DNA from: Gymnopus androsaceus JB14
Taxonomy: Eukaryota; Basidiomycota; Agaricomycetes; Agaricales; Omphalotaceae
Length of the DNA stretch: 64,000 bases
Direction of reading: 5' to 3'
Assembly (NCBI GenBank): GCA_009733575.1
Contig: ML769468.1
Coordinates: 62,001-126,000, forward strand
Program-made: the position numbers and the translations under genes
Shown: piece by piece, positions 37,201 through 48,499 of the stretch
Layout: every line of letters starts with the position of its first letter
Numbering within the stretch: position 1 is the first letter of the stretch
Notes under the pieces: model-generated
What the model was told of the DNA's origin: nothing
Seen by the model: the letters and a program-made list of their open reading frames with translations, nothing else
Database searches by the model: none

Positions 37201-38838
37201 ACGTATCTTAGATCTACTGCTCAAACAACCTAGTAATAACAGGTCTCGCAGATTCTTCAGTGCTCCCGAAGACCGCTCAGAGCAACAACGCGTACTCGGG
37301 GCTTTGGCTGGAACTTCCGAAGCCACAGCCGAATTGACGAAATTCTTCTTCGAGAAAACACAGGAGCTGATCCGAAGCAACTCTTTCAACCTTTCGGGTT
37401 CCAAGACGCGTTCTGTGAACCTCGTCCGGGATGTTCTCAAAGCTGTTCCGATTCACTGGGTCGCTGATATTGTGAGTGTTTGTATGAGAGGGAGATGCGT
37501 ACGCGCAGCTCACTTTAGATTATAGAGTGGCATCCAAATCAAATCTTCGCCTTCCGCCCACGGTGACTTTACTGCTGTCGAGCTTTATAGCATGATTGGT
37601 GAAATCTACTCGTACGTTCTTCATTGCAGAAATGCTCCAGTCAAACTCTAACATAAATCACTCCCTTCCTACAGCTACATCTTCTTGGATGTTGAGCCTG
37701 CCAAGTTGATGGTTCTCCAGGAACGAGTCCAAAATCACGTCAAGGTTCTTTCTCAATGTATCGAAAACGGTCTTGGGTTCAGCAGCAATCGGGTGAATAC
37801 TCTTATAACGCCTTTTCTCGAGACTCCCACTGACAATATCCCACCCAACAGCTATCCATCTCCGGCATCTTCTCGCTTTTCTATAGAGCGAAAAAGCCAG
37901 AAGAACACGCTGTTGTGAAGCAATTGCACAAACTCGGGTACCAGTCTTCCCGCGAGCAAGCGAATACGATTTTGGCGATCATGGTTGGCGCCGTAGAGCT
38001 TTCAGTGGCGTTTACGAATATGGTTGATTTGTATCTTGATTCGCCGAATGAGGACGATATTCGCAAGCTAGCATTGACTGGGGACAAGGAGGGTGTCTTG
38101 AAACGGGTATGCAAGGGAGGCGCTGAGGTTGGATCCTCCGTTCAAGGGCGTTTATCGTGGGTTGTGCATCCTAAACCCTTAATCAGATACTAACTAGTGC
38201 TTCGACCTCAAGGTACCGCGTCGTCGAACCAAACTGCTGACGGCTTGGCCATACAAAAAGATGGGCGAGTGTTTTTGGATATCCTGGCTGCAGGTCGAAA
38301 TGTAGGTCAACCGCATTATCATACGCTCCTCCAATATTCATACTTGTATTCACAGGCGCAAGTCTTCCCTGAACCTGAGACGGTGAATGCTCGTAGGGAT
38401 CAGAGCGGAAAGAAGTACATCATCAGCGACGGAATTTCCAGGTAAATATATCAACTTTTCGTTTGTCTTCGAGTTTTCTAATCGACCTCTCGGACATTGC
38501 AGATGCCTTGGTGAAGATATTACGATTCAAGTAAGTTTCTCAGCACCACCCGAAGGAAAATAAGTACTTACGATGTCGAACAGATCATGAGTCAAGTCTT
38601 GCGAGGTGTCTTTGCTATCAAGGATCTCCAGCGCGCTCCAGGAAACTCGGGCATACTCTACAGGTTCAAAGACCATGACCGTCCCGAATTGAACTATGCA
38701 TACCTCGATGAACAAAAGTTTATTTCGCCCTGGCCGACTTCGTTGGCAGTTGTGGTATGTGCTTGTTTATTGTGTGACTGCGTTCGTCTTTGCTAGATAC
38801 TGACTGGGTGTTGTTTTCAGTATACCGGTGATGCCTAA
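34288..38838 (+). CDS. Fatty-acid dioxygenase/P450 fusion (Ppo / linoleate diol synthase type)
   Basis: A multi-exon gene with about 17 short introns encodes a heme peroxidase-like dioxygenase followed by a cytochrome P450-like isomerase, the enzyme class that makes oxylipins from linoleic and oleic acid. Dioxygenase landmarks: PAGLSSLMFSFAALV, SSYCDLAPLYGHDQ, YIAKKIFDINERGTY, and the proximal heme region EFNCLYRWHATTS with the Tyr-Arg-Trp-His group. P450 landmarks: KEALRLDPPFKGVY (ExxR) and the heme-ligand region ISDGISRCLGED with its Cys. It ends VVYTGDA at 38838. Exon 1 (MAQASPLGQIPVD...) does not join exon 2 (34417-34515) cleanly, so the start is uncertain. One extra G at 38115-38117 breaks the ExxR helix and is probably an error. 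It likely acts in development or signalling. Confidence 0.88.
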
Positions 38839-38945
38839 AGCAGGCAGTATTGGAAATTTCAGAATGATATCTTGCTTTTACCGAACTTCTACCTACTTCA
38901 ATTTCTGGCGTATAAGCCTGAGTATAACAAATACTATAACCTTGA

Positions 38946-40045
38946 TTGAAATATTTGAAGCCCCAAACTCGATACACAGCTAAATTAACAGCGCGCGAAG
39001 TAGAAGGAGAGGTACGGACACTCGAGTACAAATATTCCTTTCAAGGCAATTTCTTGAGTGGCAAGGTAAAACTCCTTACCACTCATCGAGCAATGAGCCG
39101 TGCACATTATTGGGATGCCTCCACCATCCGTTCACCAAATGCTACCTGCGGGCAATACTGGTCTGTTACTTACTAGTAGTGGTGCAGTAGCAAACTATGG
39201 TCTAGAAACACCGTTACGTTTTAATGTCGCGGCACGCAGTGCCTTGACTCGTTCAAAAGCTAAAACCAAGGTCGCTGGACTCTTCCATGAATCCACCACC
39301 GACGTTGTATTATTCTTTCTTCGAATCGAATCAGGGTGCCGCTATTAATCCTGAGCGTGGTGGCCGCTCAATATGGCAAGAAAAGACGCCTCTTGACCTA
39401 AACATACCTGTCCTAGAGTTTCTCAACGATCTCAACAACCCGCGCATGCCACCTTCAGTGAAGGACAACTTTGCCACGACAATTCTGGTCCTACACACAG
39501 ACTTATACTTCACGCCAATTTGCATGAAACATGGGTATCAGTCTTTCACCCTTCACAAGCTAACACTACAGACACTGTAGACAATCGTGGAGATCGGAGG
39601 CGTTATCTTCATCTCCAAAGGTACGTATTTTCTCATTCTGTGATTCGTTTCTACTGATAGTATTATTCAGACCGTTACGCTTCCTTCCTAGAGTGTGAAA
39701 CGGCTTCAAACAACGGATGAATTCACTTCATCCAACCTTTTGTGCTCATACTTGGAACGCGAGCAACTCACTGATTTCGTTCCCATCGCCATCGAAATGA
39801 CGCGAACTTACGATTGTGCGCGCGCCGCGCTCACTACTAATGGTATTGGCCCATGGGAAGACGATGACGGACCCGCTTTTCGTGAGCTCCAAGTTAACTC
39901 AAATGGAGAGCCGAAGAGACTGGTTGCATTGGCTGCTAGAGGTCTGTGCTTAACCCGTCGTTTTATGCTTACCATGTTCATTTGTCAATCCATTAGTCGC
40001 ACCTCTGCGTTGATGAATTTGCGAGCGGCCTCCCACCCCATTTGA
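38946..40045 (+). CDS. Unrecognised gene or gene remnant
   Basis: Several overlapping open frames have coding-like composition and plausible introns: YTAKLTAREVEGEVRTLEYK, then LLTSSGAVANYGLETPLRFN, PERGGRSIWQEKTPLDLNIP, and after an intron near 39620-39690 LLCSYLEREQLTDFVPIAIE. No family is recognised and the frames do not join without indels. It could be one real gene carrying indels, or a decaying gene. Borders are approximate. Confidence 0.35.
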
Positions 40046-40104
40046 CGCCAGATGCCTCTACTCCGACTGCAGCTTCTTCCTGCTCTACCCTCCCAACGGC
40101 CTTC

Positions 40105-40705
40105 CTACCCAAAGAAGTGCTCCAAAAAAGGAAGTGCTCGACGATCATGGGTGATTTTTAGGACCGACTGAGAACAGTAAACAACGAGAGGAAAAATTTC
40201 ATATGTTGATCTTTGTCGTAGTCCATGCCCGCCCAGTGTATCGCAATCCTGGGCCATGCTTGCAGGCATGGAGAGCGCATTTTCCCTCCAACGCAAATAA
40301 ACACTGCTAGCAACCATCGCATCGCAGGTTTGGTTCTGATAGCCTGAGAAGCAGCAATCTTTGGTTGATATCAACGACTCTAAAATTTTTATTATTGCAG
40401 CTATCATCAAGGATGCGTCGTAAAATCTCGTTGGGGACTTTTTGAAAAGGTGAAAGCAAAGACCGAGCCCGGGCTCCGTATTCGCGCAATCGTGCCGATT
40501 GAGCTTTCAGAAACAACCTACGAGCTTCGAGGCGGTGGATTTCTGTTTCGTAGTCCTCCCAGTCTCGTTGGATATTTTGGAATTGTCGCTACCTCATCAG
40601 GATCAACGGAGGCAGGCCCAAACTGTGAACGCAATCTTTCGCGTATTTCAACGAAATCCACAGAAGTTAGAGAGATGTTTTCTCGACAAGAAGAGCAGGC
40701 TGCAT
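40105..40705 (-). pseudogene. F-box protein, N-terminal remnant
   Basis: Reads on the minus strand from MQPALLVEKTSLTSVDFVEI at 40705, then DWEDYETEIHRLEARRLFL and the F-box LLSPFQKVPNEILRRILDDS. Further pieces of the family follow (YLRWRENALSMPA). Three different frames are needed within 600 bp and no LRR region follows, so this is probably a truncated, broken member of the same family as the gene at 29343. Assembly indels may add to the damage. Confidence 0.6.
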
Positions 40706-40894
40706 GTCGAAGTTGAACTTAGACTAAGAAAAACAATGGGGTCACCTGATAGCTTTGTCAAACTGCATTGGTCATCTCCAGCAGCTCTCCGGCAGGGTGA
40801 CGTATTTTCGGAATAGCTTCCGTCTTTCAAATGCTAACTGCTCTTGTTTCATTCCAACTTGTTCGACGCCTCTTCATCTGCGTGGACTCTCGGA

Positions 40895-42476
40895 ATGGCT
40901 TCAACATCCAATGACTCGCCAACTCCCAGCAACTCCGTAGACTCGGTGCATCTTTTAGTGCTGGTCCATGGAATGTGGGGATCACCGATTCATTTAGCGG
41001 AGACAGCTCGCATTGCTAAGGAAGCGAGGCCGGAGATTCATGTTCTACTAGCGGAAACGAATAGAGAAGATTCAACCTACGATGGTATCGACTGGGGAGG
41101 CGAGAGGGTCGCAGAGGAGGTGAGACGGCTAATCTCGTGGCCAGCGTAGGTACTGACATTATACTAGATTATACAAGAAATAAACCGGCTTAGAGAGCAA
41201 GGGAAGCATGTCCGCCAGTTTAGCATCACAGGTTACAGCCTTGGGGGCCTAGTTTCTCGCTACGTCGTTGGTATCTTCTTTCAACGTGGTCTATTCTCGC
41301 CCTCTTCATCTGAACCAATATCTTTAATCCCGATGAACTTCTGTACCATGGCGACGCCGCATTTAGGTCAGGAAGATCTTTTGTTCGAATCCATGGGAAA
41401 TCAGTATCACTCACTACCGTCTAATAGGTCTGTGCCGATACCCCACTTTCATTTCCTCCCTCTCCCATACGCTCGGACCAAAGCTCCTCAGCAGGACCGG
41501 GGAGCAATTCTATCTCAAGGACAAATGGTCAAAGAATGGAAGGCCGCTCCTGGATATCATGGCTGATCCAAACTATGTATTCTACCAAGCTCTGATGCAG
41601 TTCAAACATGTGAGGATATTCGCAAACGCGATAAACGATCTTACTGTGCCGTATGTTACCGCGGCGATCGAGCTGGAGGATCCATTCGCTGACCACGAGG
41701 CGACTGGGCTGGAAGTGTACGTTCTATGCGTTGTTCATAATGGTACACGCACGGTCTAATCATTTTATTGTAGTCAATTTTACCCTAAATATCATCCGCT
41801 CATCGAATCATACAATCTCCCATCACCGCCGAAACCGAAACACGAACGCAAAAAGAAAAACGCTCCCTTCCTTCCTCCTTTCCTTCAACGTCGATTCCCT
41901 CTTAACATTGTCGTATACACTTTCCTACCCCTTCTTATCCCCGTCTTCATTACACTCGTGCTGTTCAGATTCACCAAGGCTTCAAAATCGAGTAGAGCGA
42001 GGATCAAGCTTTTGGAGAAGAAATCTGAGGATAGTGGGAGTGGAAGCTTAATGAAAGCACTAAGCCACCTCGAACGACAAATCGAGGATGCAGTAGCAGA
42101 TGCTATTGATGATCCTGGTAGCGTGTCTTCGACATCGACATCGCCGCGCTCCTCATCTCCTTTGTCTTCAGGAACATCTACTCCCGCCCCTACATCCAAC
42201 TCCACTCCTCCTCTCACTTCCCCTCCATCTTTACTGGATCCAGAGTCTTCACCCAGTCCAAATCCCAAAAAATCGGGTCAGCCAATCCTCACCCCACTCC
42301 AAAAAACCATCTGTGGACGACTAAACTCTATCCCGCATCTAAAGAAGGAACGGGCGTTCATTGATGGTGTGAGGAACTCGCATGCAACCATCGTATCCAG
42401 GGATGTCCGAAATTTTGAGTTCCATAGGGTTGGGGAGGGTGTGTTGAGGTTTTGGATGGATAAGTTCGAGGTTTAA
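40895..42476 (+). CDS. DUF676-type serine lipase/esterase (paralogue 1)
   Basis: Four exons (40895-41119, 41168-41366, 41428-41716, 41774-42476) join to 471 aa with no frame problem. An alpha/beta-hydrolase with HLLVLVHGMWGSP near the N-terminus, the nucleophile elbow ITGYSLGGLVSRY (GxSxG) and NDLTVPYVTAAIELEDPF, which carries a likely catalytic acid. A C-terminal hydrophobic segment, FLPLLIPVFITLVLFRF, probably anchors it to a membrane. It resembles yeast Rog1/Lpl1-type lipases of lipid droplets or membranes. After the anchor comes a coiled, then Ser/Pro-rich region. A paralogue lies inverted at 46282-47863. Start chosen at MASTSNDSP; an upstream in-frame ATG at 40844 is possible. Confidence 0.88.
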
Positions 42477-43197
42477 CGTGGTATCGTAGGGACGCTCATA
42501 CACGAGTCTGATAAAAGCTTAAACTCATACAGCAGTCTATAATGTGCTGATAATTTGTGGAGAATGTACTAATATCGAACTGGTGAACTGGTTTCAATGG
42601 ATAAAATTGTTATACGGGGCTGGGGACTAGGATACTTATTGTATCGATTATTTTCTTAGATTTTTGGTATTTGGATTAGACATTTCGTTTCTTAAATACT
42701 ATGATACTACTACGTAGCGCGATATATATTTATTTTAGATGCGAGTGAAGGATTGTAAAACGGAAAGTACAGGTACTACTACGACATCGGACAAGCAACA
42801 GAACTTCATAGAACATTGTGCTGGTTCTTAAAGCGAGACAAAAGCAGAAGGGATTCGGGGACCACTCTCAAGTAGCAATCAAGGTATTTGACTTCCATAA
42901 GCAAATGCGCATCCACGTGTATAAGAAGTACAATGAAATATAACAGTATGTACTTCTCTAAAGAGTCCAAGCTGTCCAAATCCTCGCAAGCACGATGCTC
43001 TCCCACTCTACATTTTATTTGTACATACACTTCGGTAAAATTTTGACTGCTCAAGCCACACTGTCCTCAGCAGTTATACTTACTACCTCCGAATCATACT
43101 GGTGACTCCAACACCTCAGTATCAAATACATCAAACACCGGTCCCTTCGTCTGTTCCGGCCAATCACCACTGGTCCTTACTTCTCTAAATAGGAACA
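42477..43197. other. Convergent 3' region
   Basis: Between two converging genes. AT-rich UTR-like sequence; nothing else seen. Confidence 0.45.
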
Positions 43198-44896
43198 TCA
43201 GTTTAAGACTTGGGGGCCCAGAGGGATGAATACGTGGACTAACTGGATGTGGCCTGAGACCTGGGAAGGAAGAAAGGAAGAAAGCCGGTGGGTGCTTGGA
43301 AAAGAACTGGTGCGGAAAACAGTTAATTCGCCGCCTTCTTCTCTTCTGGATAGAGAGCGCCCTCCTTTGCTGGTTCCTTCGTTGTTGTCAGAGGTACGAC
43401 TGTTCACTGTAGGAATAGTAGGTATTAGGATAATCATGCTGGGAGCTGAGTGAAATAGGGAAACAGGGAAAGGAAAGGAAAAGAAAAGAGGAACATACAA
43501 GAAACCAGTAGAGAGAACGTATAAACTTTGGCGAGCGTTGTGTCTGCAATGACTAGCGAGGAGAGATGAGGTCAAGTAGCAGCCACTTGAGAACGAACTA
43601 GATGTACCAAAGTAATATCCAATGCGGCTGCTATAATTGAACAGACCAACAGCGAATGGCTTGAGCGAAAAGGGACAGAAGGTTACATTCCACTGTCCGG
43701 AGGATAATTTCACGGAAACGTCTATGAAGAAACCAGTTAGCAGAGACGGCCGACAGATATTCAGGATCAAAAGTACCTCTGGGTATTGTAGCTGGCTTGG
43801 TTTTTGATTCGGAAACGGAGGTCAAGGTAGTAGATCATTGAGCCTGTGATTAAGACATCTGCGCCTCTATTGAACATTTAGCCCCAGTACTTGTAGCTTG
43901 TAATAGAGAACATACACTGAACCCCCCAGCCATATATAGATCACAGGTCTGACGATCAGTCAAGTGAGCTGGTTTATCACAAATGAAGATAATTCCGCAC
44001 TTACAGGAGAAGGGTGAAATCCGAGATGAGACTGTGTGTTGCCAGAACGTGTGTTACCCAACACATGGTACCTGTAAGATCCAAGAATATTTACATATTT
44101 GTTAGATGAAGAGCGGAAAAACCCCCGTACACCAGCCCATTATGGAGAGGCATCCTATTACTGCAGGCAAAACCCAATTCTTCATGTCGGACATTATCCA
44201 AAGGCGCCACACATAGAATAGTTGCACAATGACACCACAGGTTGACCTGCAAGTGGTATAGTGTTAGACCTGCAATGACGAATGCAACCGCTACGAATCT
44301 CACAAGAAGAGACCTTCGGCGGGGAGCGCCCAATGCATTAACGTCAATGCGGTGGGATCTAAGCAAGGGCGGATCAATAAGTTAAAGCTACCAATAGACT
44401 GGCTCCCGAGACTCACTCGCGTAATTTGTGACAGCCCAGTCGTAAGTCCAGATACCTGCGGAAATATCAGTAGGCCCAAAGCTCAGAATTAGTAGAATGA
44501 CAACGCTAACCAGTTGCAATGGTGTCACTAATGGACATGCCGACGCACAGGATAACGAGGGCTTTGAACCACCATCTATCAGTGGGGAACTTTGAGAAAT
44601 AGGTCCATGCTGGTGAAAGGCAAGTGCATGTAAGTACTGCGAATGTGAGACTGAGGGCCAAAAGTTCAAGCACTCACTAGCGGACAGCACAACACCCATC
44701 GTTAGGTACTAATAACAATACTTGAACTCAATTCATGCGGGATCTCCGAGATTCATACGAACCGAAAGGTAGTTGCTGACGACCTGAAGTCGAGTACCGT
44801 TAGCTTCCTCAAATTTGGATTCACTTCAAAGAGGCTCACCACTGCTCCAAGCGAAAGATCAATCTCGGCATGCTCCGCTGCAGAAAGGCCTGACAT
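43198..44896 (-). CDS. DUF6534-like integral membrane protein
   Basis: Many short exons on the minus strand from MSGLSAAEHAEIDLSLGAV (44896). Recognised by the run of family motifs in order: TWTYFSKFPTDRWWFKALVI, WTYDWAVTNYA, GVIVQLFYVWRLWIMSDM, THVLATHSLISDFTLL, GADVLITGSMIYYLDLRFR, LRTVECNLLSLF and, near the end, AKVYT-SLLVSLNSR. These make about seven hydrophobic segments, typical of this large agaricomycete family of unknown function. The last transmembrane part (about 43560-43700) cannot be read in one frame; an indel or an unrecognised intron is likely. The hydrophilic tail is Ser/Arg-rich. Confidence 0.7.
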
Positions 44897-46281
44897 TGTG
44901 AAGTTTAACTGGTGTGGTGGAGAACAGTGAGTGTTCTAAGTGGGGTGCAACTCAATCGATCTTAGGATAAGCCGAAACTTATATGGCCAAGAAATGATTA
45001 AGTATAGATTGCAGCCTGGAGGTAGATCAAACTTCAAAGGTGTAAATGTCGAAATATACATATCATAGTAATGCACTCACCAAAGTATATTCAGTACCGG
45101 AAACTAATTGACAAGCAAGCGTTCTTCCTTCCACTATTATAGTGAATTCTCGCCGCATCGCTGGATTCACCATTTTTGCTGTCTCAGGTCTGAGAGCATT
45201 GTACATTAAGGAGCCAGGGTATGCATCGGAGGGCATCGGCAATGGGATTTAGGGTGCTTTAATATCACTAGTTAAAGTACTTGAAGGTGGAAGAGAACTT
45301 GGAAATCAACCGATGTTCACGGTGTACGTAGCCTCTTGCCCTCTCCAAGGGTATCGAGCTGGGGTACGTTGTGTTAGATATAGCGAAAACGTGTTTTGAT
45401 CATCCCCAAAATACTGGAAAGGTTAGGAACTCTGAAAATCGAGCTCCTTAACTCTGCCTTAACTACTCACCTGCTGAGGTATTTTTCATGAGGAGATCTA
45501 GGCAAAGCGATATATACATATCAATTGTCAGGGTTCAAGCACTCAGTCAGTGAATAGGTTCCGTCTCTTCAAGCTTCCCCTTGTTCCCAATGCACGCTAG
45601 CCTCCAAGTGGCGACTGTTGTTCAGGGAGTCTGCCATAATGACGTCGCGAACGCCATCATTATCTTGATATTATCATACACAGGCAATTCCTCTTCGGCT
45701 CTCTTGCTTGCCTTGAGGCTGCTGCACTTCTCAAATGGCCAAAACTAGGATAAAAGCGAAGAGGAGGTTGCGTTTACTGTAACGTTAGCGTTGAGTTACG
45801 ACTAAGTGCCAAAAACGTGAGTATATTACATACGCGCTTGATACTGTATCTCCTGAACTACAGCAAGTTCAAGTTCAGGGAAGAAAGGAAGGAAGTAAGA
45901 TTGAACACCGGCGGGTCCGAGACTCGGGACACTCACAGTGAACAGACGATGAGCTCGCAGCTGACTCAGTGGCCGCTCCAAGCGTAGATCGCTGGCCCCT
46001 GTAAAGTTTAAACGCCAACTTCTATAATACAGGTAAAGTGAGAAAAGTGTGTTGTATACATGGTAAAGTATGTAGTACTATCTAATAGTAATATTAACCA
46101 CCGATTCTTTTGTATCTATTACTACTTATCTTGACCTAGAGTCTCGTAGGTACGCCCGAGGGATGAGTAGAACTTTACTAGAATGGTATATTGAAGGTCT
46201 ATGCTCAATAAAAATTAGGATATAAGTACTGAATGTGCCCTGGTATATGCGTAAAAGTGATTAATGAGTGTCTTAAAACAC
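44897..46281. other. Gene-free interval
   Basis: About 1.4 kb between two minus-strand genes, with no supported coding sequence, RNA or repeat. Confidence 0.4.
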
Positions 46282-47863
46282 CTAACCTACGACCAATTGG
46301 CCTGCCCAATGTCTCAGCACCTCCAGCCCAACTCCATTCTTATCCCAAATCTTTGGGTCGCGAGAGATAATAGTCGAATGTGTGTTCCTCATACCCTCAA
46401 TAAACGCGCGCTCTTTCTTTAGCTGAGGGAGGTTGTTCAATCGCGCGCAGATGGTCTTTTGGAGTGGAGAAAGAATCGGGTGTTGGGAGGGGGATATTTG
46501 TGGCACAACAATTGTGGATGAAGAGGAACAGGCTATTTCAGAGGCGGGTGGATAAGAGGAGACTGGTATTGATGAGTCGACAGCGGTGTGTTCTGATACT
46601 ACATCTGCCTCGAGACGAAGTTCTGCTCGTGCCTCAGGGTTATCAATAAAATCCGCCACTGCGTCCTCCATCTGTCTCTCCAGATGGGCTAGAGCGTGAA
46701 CCAAGCTCTGCCCATTCTGTAAAGAGTCTTTCTCCAAAAGAGAGATCCTGGCTTTCGATGATCGTGAAGCGAGGGAGAGTCGTACAACGGCGAAGGTAAG
46801 CATGGACGGTATGATGACTGGAGTAGCAGCAAGTGCAAGGACGTTGAGCGGGAAGCGGAATTGCAGAAACGGAGGCAACATTGGAGCTTTCTGGATTTTG
46901 GGTTTTTGATTTTCTTCGGATTCGGGGGATGAAGATTGGAACCAGGATCTAGGTTTCTTAGGTGGCGGTGGTGAAGATGGAAGAGAGTACGAAGCGATGA
47001 TAGGTCTATGCTTCGAATGGAATTCACTAGAGGCAGTGATTAGAGAGAATAAACAAACGCTAGAAATGAAAGCTTACACTTCTAACCCATTCGTCTCGTA
47101 TTCTGCGAAAGGATCTTCTGTCTCGATTGCAGCGGTAACGTATGGCACCGTTAAATCGTTGATGCAATTCGCATATACCCTGACATATTTGAACTTTTCC
47201 AACGCCTGGTAGAATACGAGTTTGGGGTCTGACATGACGTCCAGTATTGGCCTCTCACTCTTTCCCCACTTGTCTAAGCAGTAGAATTGCTCCCCAGTTC
47301 TGCTGAGGAGCTTTGGACCCAATTTCCGCGCAACAGAGGAGAAAAATGTAGGATATCGGCATAGACCTGTTAGACAGTAGTGAGTGATATGCTTTTGGAT
47401 AGAGCCAAGTCCTGAACCCACCAAGATGAGGAGTTGCGATGGTGTAAAAGTTGACGGGCCTGATGTATTCAGGAGAGTCTTCCGAGAACAGACCTCGTTG
47501 GGAGAGAATGCCCGCGACGTAGCGAGAAACTAATCCCCCCAGACTGTACCCTGTAATGCTGAATTCGCGGACGCGCTTTCCTTGCTGGCGAAGATTATCG
47601 ATTTCTTGCAGGACCTGGGCGAATTGTCAGTATGTATAATAGCATATATTAATGAATATTCACCTCCTGTGCGACTCGTTCGCCACCCCAATCGATTCCG
47701 TCGTATGTAGAATCGTTCTTGTTGGTCTCTGCCGAAAAGAACATGGAACTCTGGGCGTACTTCCTTTACTATATCGTTCTGCGGCAGCAAGATCGCTGGG
47801 CGCTCCCCACATTCCATGGACGAGGACCAGAAGATGGACATCTGAGGAAGAAGTTTGGTTCAT
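46282..47863 (-). CDS. DUF676-type serine lipase/esterase (paralogue 2, inverted)
   Basis: Exons 47863-47664, 47614-47422, 47366-47088 and 47026-46282 have the same structure as the gene at 40895. Motifs are HLLVLVHGMWGAP, FSITGYSLGGLVSRYVAGI (GxSxG), TPHLG at the second splice site, PKLLSRTGEQFYCLDKWGK, NDLTVPYVTAAIETEDPF and a hydrophobic C-terminal segment LNVLALAATPVIIPSML. Exon 1 needs two single-base corrections (near 47775 and 47730) to connect ERIVKEVRPEFHVL with AETNKNDSTYDGIDWGGE; one looks like an over-long T run. Later exons are clean. Two hits in one short exon could also mean early decay of this copy. Confidence 0.75.
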
Positions 47864-48230
47864 TGAAGCGGAAAGTAAATAAAAAGAGCAGCAATCCCAT
47901 GGTTATAAATGTCCCTATTCACGGTTCTGCGGAAAAAGCTGGCGTCAGCTTGTGCGGCGCTGACAATGATTTTTTGACAAAGATTACTGCTCCGCAGTTA
48001 CTCCGTTCAATACTGATCAGATCCCTCCCTCACGACTATGCCGCGGCTGTTCCGCGCTTGATTCCCCATCGCGGATGACGCACGCTTCCGAGGTTACAGT
48101 CGACAAACTGGTGGTAAAGAAGATGAGAGCTGACTAGGCAAGAATATTTTCAAGACTAAGGATACAACAACAATCAGAGTTAGGATGCTGTACCAAACAA
48201 CCAACAAAACAACACATGACCTCAGACATT

Positions 48231-48316
48231 GGACACACTGGGAATTGAACCCAGCACCCCCCGCATTAAAGCTACATTTGCTAAGCGGATGTGATAACCA
48301 ACTACACCATGTGCCC
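48231..48316 (-). tRNA. tRNA-Ala(AGC) with a 13-nt intron
   Basis: On the minus strand the acceptor stem GGGCACA pairs with TGTGTCC. The D-arm is GTGTAGTTGGTTATCAC, the anticodon stem TCCGC/GCGGG encloses TTAGCA + intron + T, and the T-arm CTGGG TTCAATT CCCAG is perfect. The anticodon is AGC (alanine). The 13 extra bases (AATGTAGCTTTAA) lie after position 37, the canonical site of nuclear tRNA introns. Length is 86 nt including the discriminator A. Confidence 0.93.
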
Positions 48317-48499
48317 GTGTCTTAAACGTATTGTAAGTAAGGTTCGATGGTTGAAAGTTACTAGACCTACTATTGAAAGAGTTGCTGAAATACATAGCTT
48401 TGAAAAAATTCGTAGAGCCCACTGCCCAGTTTATTGTACTGGACTAGATTAACAAGTTAGACAGACCTGAGGTGTTATATACGCACTATCCACAGATAC

